In this document: piece after piece, positions 22,270-34,234 of the stretch
How positions within the stretch are numbered: the first letter of the stretch is position 1
Layout: each line of letters opens with the position of its first letter
Assembly: GCF_000004825.1 (NCBI RefSeq)
Contig: NW_008805064.1
Location: 1,798,001 to 1,862,000 of the forward strand
Direction of reading: 5' to 3'
DNA length: 64,000 nt
Origin: Heterostelium album PN500
Taxonomy: Eukaryota > Evosea > Eumycetozoa > Acytosteliales > Acytosteliaceae
Notes under the pieces: model-generated
Databases searched by the model: none
Told to the model about the DNA's origin: nothing
What the model saw: only the letters and a program-made list of their open reading frames with translations
Made by a program: the position numbers and the translations under genes

Positions 22270-22279
22270 CCCGCCAAAA
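22270..22279 (-). promoter_or_regulatory. Putative E2F site upstream of MCM7
   Basis: On the minus strand this reads TTTTGGCGGG, matching the E2F/DP core TTTSGCGG. It starts 114 bases upstream of the MCM7 start codon, in a region otherwise almost free of G/C. MCM genes are classic E2F/Rb targets in plants and animals, and dictyostelids have E2F and Rb homologues. Function is inferred from position and motif only. Confidence 0.6.
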
Positions 22280-22454
22280 TTTGAATTCTAAAAAAATATG
22301 TCACACAAAATTTATTTTTGTTAGTGCAAAATATTATCTCAATGATTGACTTTAAAAGATAATTTTAGGATTCAAAAATAAAATAACATAGTAAAAAATA
22401 AACATACCATTATATATAACATTGGACAAAAAATCTGATATCAGATTTTGTGAT

Positions 22455-22819
22455 ATGAGAGAACGAAAACTAACTGGACTTTCTCCAAGATGCCAATACT
22501 CTTGGTTAAGTCATTATTTTAAGAGGATTTGATCATTAAATGCATCTTAACAAACCAAAGTATATCAAAATTGTTCTTTTCTTTGATAGGAAATTATCTG
22601 ATCAACTCCCTCAGTTTGAGATTTTTTCAAGTAATGATATGTAACCAAACCTCTACATTACAATCAATATGTAGTTTTGTGAGGTCACTCTTTGGAAAAG
22701 GTGTAGTATGTCGCATGAGAACCTCACAATCGAGAATTGGTGATGATTATCTTCTCTATGGAGGTAATACCACAAATGTTGGCAAGAGTTTATTCCAATC
22801 ATTTGGACTTATAATATAA
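22455..22819 (+). pseudogene. Possible decayed gene fragment, family unknown
   Basis: This stretch is less AT-rich than its flanks. On the plus strand a short frame from ATG 22455 reads MRERKLTGLSPRCQYSWLSH. A second frame reads FGKGVVCRMRTSQSRIGDDY then LLYGGNTTNVGKSLFQSFG to a stop at 22819. The minus strand also shows coding-like stretches (PNDWNKLLPTFVVLPP; ILDCEVLMRHTTPFPKSDLT), so even the strand is uncertain. No domain was recognised. It is best regarded as a remnant. Confidence 0.25.
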
Positions 22820-23276
22820 AGGTATTTATCAAACAACATATATATTTAGTGTTATTGAAGTTTGATATGAAAAAAGTGGTGTGCAATAAACTTACCATTG
22901 TCAGGAATCAATCTTCTGAGTAAACAAATTCAGTATTCTCTTCACTTTTTCTTCAACCATTTGAAGAAGAACCATTGAAAATCAACAACCCATATAGAGC
23001 TAACGGTACTATTTTACTAAAGCAAAATTGTATTTTTAAAAACAAATATTTAATGTCTGGAGGGGTGCGGTGATTTTCAAAAAATTCTTCTGACACAACA
23101 TAACAAAACACCGAAATCGATTTCTTTTTTTTCTTTTGATTTCCTAAAAATAATATCTTGGGGTTTTTTTTAACACTCTTTTGCAATAAAAAAAAAAATA
23201 ACAATAGTGTAAATCATTAAAAATCATTAAATTAAATCTGTTTAAATAAAAGTATAGAAATAATAATAATAATAAT

Positions 23277-25332
23277 ATGATAGAAAATGACAGTGATAAT
23301 GATCTTGGTGGTCACTCTACATCTATTAAACATCACAATCATGTAAATTGTATGATTATTAATAATAAACAATATAAAATAGTATAATATTAATAATATA
23401 AATAATAATTTCTATAATTATTTTTGATTATCTTAGTATCATGGGGAAAAGCAATGTCATTCGATGTAGAGATTAAAGATTTAAATGTAAATGTAAAGGT
23501 ACCGCAATGGAAGATACCGGTACCATTCATCACTCCGATGAATGAGCTCAATATTCTCAAGGATCTCTCGAATATCAAGGTGCCAGCAGGCAGTTTCTGT
23601 GCGATTCTCGGAACTAGTGGTAGTGGAAAGACGACGCTGCTCAACACCCTCGCTGGAAGATGTGAAGAGATGGATATTTCCGGTCAGATTTTATTCAATG
23701 GACACGCAGTGACTCCGATCGAAGCGAAAAAGTCGGTCGGTTACGTCATGCAATCCGATCACCTCTTGCCAAATCTGACGGTTCGTGAGACTCTCCGATA
23801 CAGTGGAATGCTCCGACTGCCCGGCACGCTATCGAAGGAGCGCAAACTCGAGATTGTCGAAGAGCTAATCGGAGAGTTGGCACTGCGTGATTGTGCAGAC
23901 CGGCTGGTCGGTGGACATGGCAAGCGTGGAATCTCCGGTGGTGAGATGCGTCGTGTCTCCATTGGAGTGCAGATGCTTTCGAATCCCGGTGTCTTGTTTC
24001 TCGATGAGCCAACGAGTGGACTCGACAGCTTCACTGCACACAACCTCATACAAACACTTCTTTCACTCTCCAGACAAAACAAAACAATCATCTGTACTAT
24101 TCATCAGCCGCGTGCCGACATCTTCCAACTCTTTGACTATGTACTATTACTCTCGAAAGGAAATGTAGTTTATTTTGGACCAACAAGAGCGATTGTTGAT
24201 CATTTCGCATCGCTTGGTCATGAATGTCCATTCGATGTTAATCCATCCGATTTCTTCCGTAAGTAATTATTATAATAACTTTAGGAAATATCTTTATTAA
24301 TTATTCAATATAGTTGATTTAATTACTATAAATTATCAAACCGATAAATTGGAGAATGAATCGAAAGCAAGATTGGGTGATTTGATTACTGGATTCCAAA
24401 CTTCACCGATCTATCAGGCCAATGTAACGGAATCGACGCAGTCCTATCAGAACGACACAAGAAAGTTTGAGATCGAAATTAGAAATACGAATTATTGGTT
24501 ACAAACATGGCTGTTGTATCACCGCTCGATGGTGAATATGGTGCGTGACAAGAGTGTAGTGACTGCGCGTCTTGTTGAAACCGTATTGATCGCACTGATA
24601 TGTGGTGGAATCTTCTATAAGCTGGGTGAGGATCAATCCGGTATAAAGTCACGTGTCTCTGCTTTCTATGTGGTGGTTATTCTCCAGCCATACCTCATTA
24701 TCATTGCCAATATTCTCCAGTACTCTGAGGAGCTGTTGGTTTACGATCGTGAGTACTACGACGGCATGTACATGACTTTTCCCTATTGGTTGGCAACGAA
24801 AGCTGCTTCCTTGCCATTCGAAGTGATCACCGCTTTTATTTTCTCATCGATCTTCTACTGGATGGCCGATCTCCGACAATCGGCTGGTCACTTTTTCATT
24901 TTCTTTGTCTTTATGATGTTGGCTCAATATTGTTCCGCTTCACTCGGATTCATGTCAGCCTCGATTCTACGATCGTTTGCGGCATCCTCGCTAATGGCAA
25001 ATCTACTCATGACGTTCTGGGCCATTACCACTGGATTCATTATCAATCCAGCGACATTCCCTATCTATATGACATGGGTGGGTTACACCTCGCTCTACCA
25101 GTACAGCTATGGTGGACTGGCAGCCAACGAATTCAAAGGTAACAGCTATCCATGTCCCTATCCACCTGGCACTCCAGAGTGTTCACTTTTCAATGGTAAC
25201 GATATTCTCGATCGTTTAGAACTTAAAGTCAACAACATAGGAGTCAACGGTGCAGTACTAGTGGCAATTTCAACCATTTTCAATTTATTGTCATTGTTGG
25301 CGCTGAGATTCATCACTCACAAGCCAAAGTAA
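23277..25332 (+). CDS. ABCG-family half-transporter
   Basis: Three exons (23277-23349, 23437-24258, 24314-25332) encode 637 residues in the order ATPase domain then membrane domain, the White/ABCG half-transporter layout. Walker A is GTSGSGKTTL (Lys near 89). The signature loop is ISGGEMRRVSIG, Walker B is VLFLDEPTSGLDS and the H-loop is CTIHQPR. The C-terminal half has six hydrophobic segments and an external loop with Cys residues (YPCPYPPGTPECSLF). It should act as a dimer exporting lipids or drugs. The first exon is small and codes for a hydrophilic leader ending HHNHVN, joined through a GTATGA donor. The start ATG at 23277 is the first in that exon. It converges with the ribonucleotide reductase gene. 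Confidence 0.93.
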
Positions 25333-25454
25333 AATTAAAAATAATAATAACATTTTGTAATATCAAATAAAACATAACTATAGATTAATATATGACAGTA
25401 TCATATATTTAATCAATCATTTTTTTTCAAATATATATTTATAATAAAAAATAC

Positions 25455-25664
25455 ATCAAAACCAAGTTGATAACTATGTTTACTTCATATGTAATCTACA
25501 TCATAGTGAATTTGTAACGACCATCTTAATATTAATTTTTAAAAATATAACATCATAAAGACAAAGTGTCACAGATTTAAAATCCATCGAGAGATGGTCG
25601 TTACAAATTCACTATGACCTAGATTACATATGAAGTAAAGATGATTATAAACTTTGGTTTTGAT
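25455..25664. repeat. Long imperfect inverted repeat (hairpin), about 72-bp arms
   Basis: Left arm 25455-25526, right arm 25592-25664, loop 65 bases. The arms match over about 72 positions with roughly six mismatches and one indel. This includes perfect runs of 20 bases (TTTACTTCATATGTAATCTA) and 26 bases ending in ACGACCATCT. It lies between the convergent 3' ends of the ABCG and ribonucleotide reductase genes, so transcripts reading through either 3' UTR would contain a long hairpin. It could be a foldback MITE or a small-RNA precursor. No target-site duplication is evident. Confidence 0.85.
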
Positions 25665-25702
25665 CTAGCTCAAAAAATTACTAATTAAAATTTTATTATT
25701 AT

Positions 25703-28246
25703 TTATGATAAATTCTCTGGGCTTGGTGGAGCTGGCGATAAAACTTGGCATGATGAAGAGTCACAGAATTTGTCGGGTGAAGGTTCAGTTGGAACGATGT
25801 CTTCGGCGTTGAAACTAACAGGTTTGAGATTTTTTATCATTTTTTGGTAGGTATCTGCATCGATTTCCTCGTATGGCATTTGAGCGTAGGTTTGTTCGCT
25901 TCCTTCGGCCACCGGTAGGAAGCTGACACCTTTCAATTGGTACTGGAAGTAGTCTAGTGCGTAGGGAAGTTGAGATCCTTCGGTGGCTGGGTTGAAACTA
26001 ACTGTGCAGCTGACTTGGTTGTCTGCCCAGTATTTCTGAAGGAATGCAGCGAGTGAGAGTTGCTCCCACATGGTCAACGACTTGGCCTTTCTAATTCCTT
26101 GACCAGAGTGGATAGGAATCTCAACGACCATGTTGTATTTATTCTCTACTGCTGGCTCTACGTGATAGCCTGCCTCTATCAATGGTTTCAACAGTGGCGA
26201 ATCACGTTGCAATCGTACACGACGGATATAATACTCACTGATGGGATAATGCATTCCTGGTGTGGCACCAGCCAACAGGGAAACGGTGCCACTCGGCTTG
26301 ATGGATGTGGTTTTAATGGACTTTGGAATGGCCAGCCATTCAGAGTAGTGGTTATCATATTGCTGGATCGCTTTGTAACCCTCGGTCGACCAGTGCTTCA
26401 ACTGGTCCAAACCTTTCGATGTAATAAACTGTGCAATTCCACTCATGGAACAACCGATTCTACGATTACGAAGCAACACCCTGTTGGTATCTGGCCACTG
26501 AGTTTTGCCAAGAGTTACAGTCTTGGCATAGAGGAAAGCATACTTTAGTGTCTCAAGATAGTCTTGCAGACTGTCGTGGTTGTTTGGGAATGTCTCCACC
26601 AGACAACACACTTCGAACGACTCGAGTGTCTGTTCCAAACAAGGATTACCACCAACAGCTCTACTGTCTTTGTTGTCACCCTCGACAGCGTCCATTCTAC
26701 TGAATCGCTGCATATTCTGAAGCCATGCAAATCCAGGCTCACCATTATCGATGATTCGCTCGGAGATCGCTTGGTAGTCCATTCCAAGCTGTGCGAACAC
26801 CGAGTTGTTACTGGTCCAACCAAAGTCAGCACGATGTGGATTCACCTTGTAATTCTTAAGATTGATATACTCGGTGGAGTGAGGATCACCGAAAGCAATC
26901 TCAGCAGTCTGTCTTGTGTTGGCAGACACAACACACTTTCCAATATGATTCATAAGATCGACGATGGTCGTGACACTGATATACTTTCCAACTTCCTTGT
27001 CGAGTGTCTCTGAGAGCGAGCGATGCAACAACTTTAAGGAATCCGGTCCGGAACTGTGTCCTCCGAATCCCTTGATCGGTGTTCCCGACGGTCTGATCTG
27101 AGAGTAGTCAAACTCCACTCTCGACTTTCCAAGGAAATAGGTATCTAGTAACAATCGCACCGACTCTACCCAACCCTCACGACAATCCGGTATGACGAAT
27201 ATCTGTGGTTTCGAAGAAGACGACAATCTATCCTTTGGCCCCTTTACAATCATGGTACCCGCACCCTTTGTGTCGAATCCTACACCGACACCCAACATCG
27301 ATGCATCCATCAGGAAGATGAAAGGCTTCGCTGGAAAACGCTTCATGTGCTCCGTCGAGACGAAAGCACAGTTATTGAGAGCGGCATACAGTCCCTTTTC
27401 CTCGGTGAGTGGCGAACCCATCGCCCAGAGTCCACGACCGGGCGGCAAGAACTTCATGGAGAAGATTCGTTCGTACATCTGCTGTGCCGAGTGCTGTGCA
27501 GTCGAAGCATTCCAAATGAGACCGTGCTTTTCAATCCAGTCGCGTTGCATATTGAACGTTCCATTGACGACACGCTCCACCGTCTCGAACCACTGCTCAT
27601 TGGTGCCATCCGGTTTCAAACGTGAGTAGGTTCTTCTGTAGACCAGCTCACCAAGTACACCAAATCCAAAGGGTGCCTCTCGTTTCCTGTAGGTCTCCAC
27701 AAAGTTGTTTGACAACCTGAATTTTCGATCCAATCCAGATTGTTGATGTTTGACATCTTCATATAAAAAAGGTGTAGGTTCATGTGGAACATCTGAAGAT
27801 GATGATGAAAATCCATATGTTGATGTTGTTCCATCTCTATTTTCATTTAATTCCATTTCATTATTATTATTATTATTATTATTTACATAAGAAGATGTTG
27901 ATGATGAAGATGTCGAATATAATCTTAAAGATCTAGATTGATTAATTGATATCATTAAACTATTGAAATAATAACTATTTAAGCTATTGGATTGACTATT
28001 ATTAACTGTTTTAATCGATTTAATTCCACTATAATTCAAGTTACTATTAATACAACTATTTGTATTGATGCTGCTACTACTAGTTTGAGGAAACGTAGCA
28101 ACTGATTGCTTACAACCTATAATTGTCTATTAAAAAGTTTAGTTATAAATTCAATTATATTATCTCACATGATTATGTTGTTGTTTTGTAAATACTTTTA
28201 AACAATTATAATTATTTTTCTTGGAAATTATAGTTGATCTTAACAT
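25703..28246 (-). CDS. Class II (adenosylcobalamin-dependent) ribonucleoside-triphosphate reductase
   Basis: Two exons (28169-28246 and 25703-28126) encode 833 residues like the monomeric class II RTPR of Lactobacillus leichmannii, which reduces ribonucleotides with coenzyme B12. Matching blocks include FLPPGRGLWAMGSPL, AALNNCAFVSTEHM (reductive Cys near 279) and LMDASMLGVGVGFDTKGAG. The active-site loop NPCLEQTLESFEVCC places the thiyl Cys near 522, Glu near 524 and the partner Cys near 533. A CX4C tail (CDSSSC, near 814 and 819) corresponds to the re-reduction pair. The N-terminus (MLRSTIISKKNNYNCLKVF, then RSLRLYSTSSSS) has the basic, Ser-rich, acid-free character of a mitochondrial presequence. 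The start requires the short first exon; its donor is GTGAGA. All catalytic residues appear intact. Confidence 0.92.
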
Positions 28247-28540
28247 TTTTTTATATCATATAACAAAAAATAAAATAAATAACATTGGTTTTTGAAATAA
28301 AGACCACAACACTTTTTAAGTCTTGCTTTAATTTAACACACGCAATTAAATTGTCAATCAATTCATTCATTTTCATTTCATTTCAATTTTTTGATAGTTT
28401 CGGATTTTGGTAGTATTTTAGTTTTATTAATAAAACAATCGGAATTGAACGAATTAATCATTGCTTTTTTTTTTTTTGAAGAATATATATGCACATCCCC
28501 TTTTAAGATAAACTTTCTATTTTCTATATCTATATAGAAT

Positions 28541-30164
28541 TTATTTTTTTATTGTATTATTATTAGAGTCTTTGCTAATATTAGAACTATTGGTTGTTGT
28601 TGTAGTTAAAGGTGTTGGTGTAAATTGATTATGATGGCTGTGGTTGTTAGTAGAATTATTATTATTATTATTATTATTGTTGTTGTTGTTGTTGTTGTTG
28701 TTGATTGATCTATCGAAATCGAGTACCTGTGATGATCTCTCTAGAGATTTTGTCAGTGATAGATCCGCGCATAATGAACTAATACGTAGATGTGTCTTTC
28801 GGTGATTGTTATTTGAAATTCTTTGATTACTAATATTATTATTATTATTATAAATAGGTTGTTGTTGATGTTGATGTTGATGACTATGATTTGAATCATC
28901 TTGTGTATTATTATTATTATTATTATTATCTACAAATAAGGATGGTGAGGTTACTAGTGAATCTGGTGTATTCGATGATTTTGGTGTGGTCGGTGCTGAA
29001 TTGGGAGAGGATGATGTAAGTGATTGTTGTTGCTGGTGATGATGATGCTGAGATGGTGACAATGTTATAGTGATTGGTGGTGATAATATCAATTGATCTT
29101 TTGTATTTCCGCTGTTGTTGCTAGTCAAATCCACTGTCTCTAGATGTAGTTGACTCGCACTACTAATGGCAGCATCATTATTGTTGCTATCTGTACCACC
29201 GCTGCCACTTGCATTTTGGTCATTGTCATTGATGCCACTACTGATGTCATCATCGTTGTTGCTATTTGAAAAAGATGCTAGATTCATAGAGTGTCTTCGA
29301 ATGCTACCATTGGTTTTACCAAAGACCGCTGAGCTAGGTGTTAGTGATGGTGAAGATGAAAGTGTTGTAGAATTTGTAGGTGTAGAGGTCGGGGTTAACA
29401 ATGATTCTTGTTCCGATTGTCCATTATTATTATTATTTGATTCCGATTGTTGTTGTTGTTGTTGTTGTTGTTGTACAAATTGCTGTTGTTGTACCAATTG
29501 CTGACTACTATTACTATTTCCTATGGTTGCTGTTGCTGTTGCTGTTGATGTTGTTATTGCTGTTGGTTTATCATTTCTTTTCTCCAGTATTGACTGTACA
29601 TTTTGTTTATTGAAAACTGTTCCGACAATCTATTTTTTTAGATAGATAAAAAAGATTAGTTAATGATTGAATGATTGATTGATTGATTGATTGATTTCAA
29701 GATGAATAGAATATACATACATATACATTTATATTTATATTATCTTTATGTGCGATTTGAGGGAAATCATTGAATGAAAGTGGATCAATCATTGTAATAT
29801 CACCCAATTTGAATATGAAATTCGATTGATTCATGGAAAACTCCTCTGACAACTTCTTTTTGGTGGATTGGACAGTCTCACCGCAAGACACCTTCAGTGA
29901 GTATTTAAAATCATCGGGAAAGTTTAAATGTAACCATATTGATTGATGTATATTTGATTCTTGATCATATGATACTATATTACTTATATTCAATGGTTTA
30001 TTATTACTATTACTGTTATTATTACTATTAACACTACTAACACTATTACTACTATTACTATTGTTATTGTTTTCACTACCTAATTTAAAATGATGGTCAG
30101 ATATATGATTTAATGACATAATCCTCAGTGAAGAGAATTTTGCAATCGTTTCTTTATGAGACAT
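28541..30164 (-). CDS. Ubiquitin-fold (RBD/FERM-F1-like) protein with poly-Asn/Gln/Ser tail
   Basis: Two exons (29721-30164 and 28541-29629; GTATGT donor and AATAG acceptor) give 510 residues. About residues 65-155 form the only complex region: IWLHLNFPDDFKYSLKVSCG, KKKLSEEFSM, FIFKLGDITMIDPLSFNDFP and NININVYIVGTVF. Its strand-helix-strand pattern looks like a ubiquitin-like Ras-binding or FERM F1 fold; this is inference. The remaining 350 residues are Gln, Asn, Ser, Thr and His repeats with one conserved-looking island, KTHLRISSLCADLSLTKSLE. It could be a cytoskeletal or Ras-pathway adaptor, but no family is assigned. The start ATG at 30162-30164 is first in frame. Confidence 0.68.
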
Positions 30165-32708
30165 TTATTTGATTGTTCACTTGGTTATATAACTTATCTA
30201 AAGATATAGATATTGTTTTGATTTCACTGTTTATTTTTATTTTTATTTAAGATTAGATTTTATTTAAATATTGATAGACAAGTAAATATTTAGATTGGAT
30301 AGATATTTGTTAGAACAAACAAAATAAAAAAAAAGATATAAATAAATTTTTTTTAATAATTGATTTTTTTTTTTAAAAAAATGAAATTTTTTTTTTTTTA
30401 ATTAATTTGATTTGAAATTATTTTATTGTTTAATTTTTTAATAAGGGTTAAAAAAAACCACACACATAAACATCATTATCGCATTTTTATCATCAACTTA
30501 TTGATGCATACATTGTATCATCACTCACAATTACAATCAAATAATTAATTCATTCAATTCAATCATTTCATTCATTTAAATATGATATGACGATGATATC
30601 ATATCAAATACTCATTTTTGATTATATATTGTCAAATTTGACCTATATACCTGTAAAAATTAACTTTTAATCATATGATTAATGATGTTGATGTTGTGAA
30701 ATTATTATATTAAATCAACACATATCATTATTAATAATGGGGATAAATTGAAATTTCATTCACTTTCAAAAAGTTCAAGTTCAAACTAAATCAGTATTAC
30801 TTTTTGCAAATATATTATGATGATAATGATTTTCATTGGCAGCTCAGAAAACATTCATTCATTCGATGATGATAACATATGTTAGATCTTTTGAGATTAT
30901 TACTTGTTTTGAGTCAACAACAACCAAACATATCATAATAACAGCAAATAATAATGAGAATCATTTGTTGTGACATAATTTACTCTTTAAGAAAAAAAAA
31001 AACATCTATTGAATTCTTAAAAGGAATCTTTTTAATGTATTTTAGACACAAAAATTGTTGTTTTTTCTGTTGTTTTTTATTGGGAAGGTGAGCTATGCCA
31101 AACCAAAACAGAAAAAACAACAATTTTTTTTTTTTTGTTTTTCGCAAAAAAGTTGAAAAGCAATGAAACCAGGGTATGATGTCTTTGTGTAGTGGGTGGA
31201 AATTTGATATTTCCTAAGGCGAAAAATAAAACAACAAAACATTTGCACTGATTTGTTAGGGACCTTACATACATTGGAAGCATCAAGAATGTGTTTTGTT
31301 GAAAAAACAAAAAATGAAAATTTAATTAAATAAAAAATTCTAAATTAACTTAAGATGATGTGATGTTTTTAATAGTTTTTTTCACAAAATTAATAAATTA
31401 TTGCTAACAACTTAGATATAAAAATATCATCAAATAATAACTAAACAATATAATATAAATAAATAATATTTTTTCCTATAAGATATACAAATAAACATTT
31501 AAATATAAAACAAATTATAACTAGTAAGTAAATATATATTGATTATCATTTATTATAACATCGATAAATAATAATAATAAGATTGGATTATCTCAAATTA
31601 AATTAAAAAAAAAAAGAGGATTAAGTTTCATTTTTGGTGTTAGTTAGTGTGGATTGATAAATAAAATAAATAGATGGTTGACCGCCAATAGGATATAATT
31701 ATATATTTATATTTTTATTTTTTCTATTGTGTTTGTTTGTGCTACTATAAATGTGCTACACAAAACCAACACAAGAAATGAAATGATATTTTTTATGTTG
31801 ATATGTTTGTGATGAAGTCATTTATTTGCACCTGTTTATTACAACTAACATTATCTTTTACCTACTTTTAATTACCCCCCTCCTCTTCACACAAATCAAC
31901 ATAAGCAATAATAAATAAAAACGAACAAAGAAGTATATAAATTATTACTACTACTACTGTTATTCAAGAAATAGTTATATAACACATACAAAATAAAAAG
32001 AATACAAAAAAAAAAAAAAAAAAAAAAAACATTTTATTTATTATTTATATTAAATTATTTATTTTCAATTAATTTTACACAAATTTACTTTATACTTTTA
32101 CTATAATTTATTTATTGTTATCATTTATTGCTAATATACTCTACTATACTATGCTCTACTACTCTTAATTCACTACTCTTAAGCTTCAACTCAATAATTC
32201 AAATTTATCTGGATAAAAAAGAAACACTACTCTGACTTTTATACTACTACTACTACCACTTTTAAAGTAACTTATATCTTTATTCATCATCATTCGTTTC
32301 CTTATCTTCCCTTAGCTTAACTTAACTTTACTATTACTATTTTGATAACATTTACATTTAATAATATTATTTTGAAACACAAGATAGTTTTTTTTATCTT
32401 TTCTATCTTTATATTTTCTACCTTTACTTTTTCTCTTCTCTCTCTTTTGTGCAAGATAATTTGACTTTATTCTGATATCATATCATCTCTCACTCTTTTT
32501 CCCTTTTTTATTACTTGAATATCACATTTCTATTTTTTTATTTTATTTTAATATTTATTACAGTACTTACACATTTTATTTAATTACTTTTTAATGAATT
32601 CTTTTAACAAATTCTAATTTCTCTATTTTTCTTTTATTTCCATCTTTTCTTTCTATTCGTATCTTTTTATTATCTCTCTCTTTCTCTATCTCTTCTACTT
32701 TTTTTAGA
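30165..32708. other. Intergenic 2.5 kb between divergent genes
   Basis: AT-rich region with long A and T runs, CA- and CT-rich patches, and a hairpin at 31050-31128. The segment at 32290-32700 is strongly pyrimidine-rich and ends in TTTTTTTAGA just before the aminotransferase ATG. This suggests a spliced 5' UTR intron or a long leader for that gene. The open frame at 31077-31310 (minus) overlaps the hairpin and is not supported. Confidence 0.55.
31050..31128. repeat. Perfect 22-bp inverted repeat, 35-base loop
   Basis: The left arm AAAAATTGTTGTTTTTTCTGTT (31050-31071) is the exact reverse complement of 31107-31128. It is partly low-complexity, but the CTGTT/AACAG ends make the pairing specific. 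It could be a hairpin RNA or a foldback element. Confidence 0.6.
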
Positions 32709-34065
32709 ATGAATCCTTCACAAGACAAAGATAAATGTCAAGATTCCTACAACTCTGAGGAGTTGATCAAGATGGAGTCAGATTATGCTGCTCACACCTA
32801 CCACCCACTTCCAGTCGTCTTTAAAAGGGCATCTGGTGTCTATGTTTGGGATATGGAGGACAAGCGTTACTACGATTTCCTTAGTTCATACTCTGCTGTT
32901 AACCAAGGACACAGTCATCCAAAGATTGTCGAGGCCTTGATTACCCAAGCACAACAGTGTGCTCTCTCATCAAGAGCATTCTACAACGAGATTTTCCCTC
33001 AATACGCAAAGTTCATCACTGAATTCTTTGGTTACGAAATGGTATTACCAATGAACACTGGTGCTGAAGCTGTCGAGACTTCAATTAAACTTGCACGTCG
33101 TTGGGGATATGTACATGTAAGTTTTTTGTACAATTATAATTTTAACTATTTAATCATTTTTATTAATCATTTTCTTATCATAATTATAGAAAAAAATACC
33201 AGTAAATGAAGCAATTATTATTTGCTGTAGAGGATGTTTCCACGGAAGAACCATTGGTGTTATTTCATTATCGGACGATCCATCTTCATTCTCAAACTTT
33301 GGTCCATTGCTGGGTGGATTCGTAAAGATTGATTACAACAACGTAGAGCAACTCGAGGAAGCTCTCAATAAATATGGCGACAGAGTATGTGGTTTCATTT
33401 GCGAGCCAATTCAAGGTGAAGCTGGTGTCGTCGTTCCAGACGATGGTTACCTCAAGAAGTGCCAAGAGATCTGCAAGAAGAACAACGTTTTGATGATCGC
33501 CGATGAGATTCAAACTGGACTTTGCAGAACAGGTCGTCTTCTCGCCTCAGACTGGGACAATGTCAAGCCAGATATCGTACTGCTTGGAAAGGCCATCTCT
33601 GGTGGTCTTCTCCCAGTGTCCGCTGTATTATCATCAAAGGAAGTCATGTTGACTATCAAGCCAGGTGAACACGGTTCCACCTATGGAGGTAGTCCATTGG
33701 CATCGGCCGTCGCCATGGCTGCACTCTCGGTGTTGCGTGACGAGAATCTTGCAGAGAATTCACTCCGTCTCGGAGACTACTTCAGAGCTGAGATCACCAA
33801 GATCAACTCGCCATTGATCCAAGAGGTTCGTGGTAAGGGTCTGCTGAATGCTATCGTCGTCGATCCAAATGCAACAACATCGGCATGGGATATCTGCTTG
33901 ATGTTTGCCAACAAGGGTCTCCTCGCCAAGCCAACCCACGAGAATATCATTCGTCTTGCTCCACCATTGACCATCACCCAAGATCAACTCGATGAATGTA
34001 TCCAAGTCATTAGACAAGTGTTCTATGACATCGGATCAACCTCAAAAGACATCCCCGGAAAATAA
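32709..34065 (+). CDS. oatA: Ornithine aminotransferase
   Basis: Two exons (32709-33116 and 33190-34065) give 427 residues, typical of ornithine delta-aminotransferase. This PLP enzyme converts ornithine and 2-oxoglutarate to glutamate semialdehyde and glutamate. Class-III aminotransferase features: [90 protein letters not shown], and the Schiff-base lysine in LLGKAISGG near residue 270. There is no obvious mitochondrial presequence, so the cytosol is likely. The first exon starts right after a TTTTTTTAG motif, which suggests a 5' UTR intron. It lies in tandem upstream of the PARP gene, with a hairpin between them. Confidence 0.95.
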
Positions 34066-34234
34066 GCAATCCACTTGCTACCCAATGATTCAATCAAAAG
34101 TTCATCCAATAACATCTATTGGATCTGACTGATTGAATCATTCACTTGCAATATCTATTTATTTATTTATTCTATTTATTAAATTTATCAAATAAAGTTT
34201 TTTCTAAATATTTATTTATTGCCAAATAACCATG

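Larger units (their letters stand above)
22157..23276. other. Intergenic 1.1 kb between divergent MCM7 and ABCG genes
   Basis: Contains the E2F-type site, a perfect 20-base palindrome AAAATCTGATATCAGATTTT at 22430-22449, a possible gene remnant at 22455-22819 and A/T-rich promoter sequence for the ABCG gene. The minus-strand frame at 22953-23204 is low-complexity and not supported. Confidence 0.55.

Noticed and set aside
31077-31310. Minus-strand frame of 77 codons
   Set aside because: It overlaps a hairpin and Phe/Lys-rich low-complexity sequence, with no motif and no splice support.
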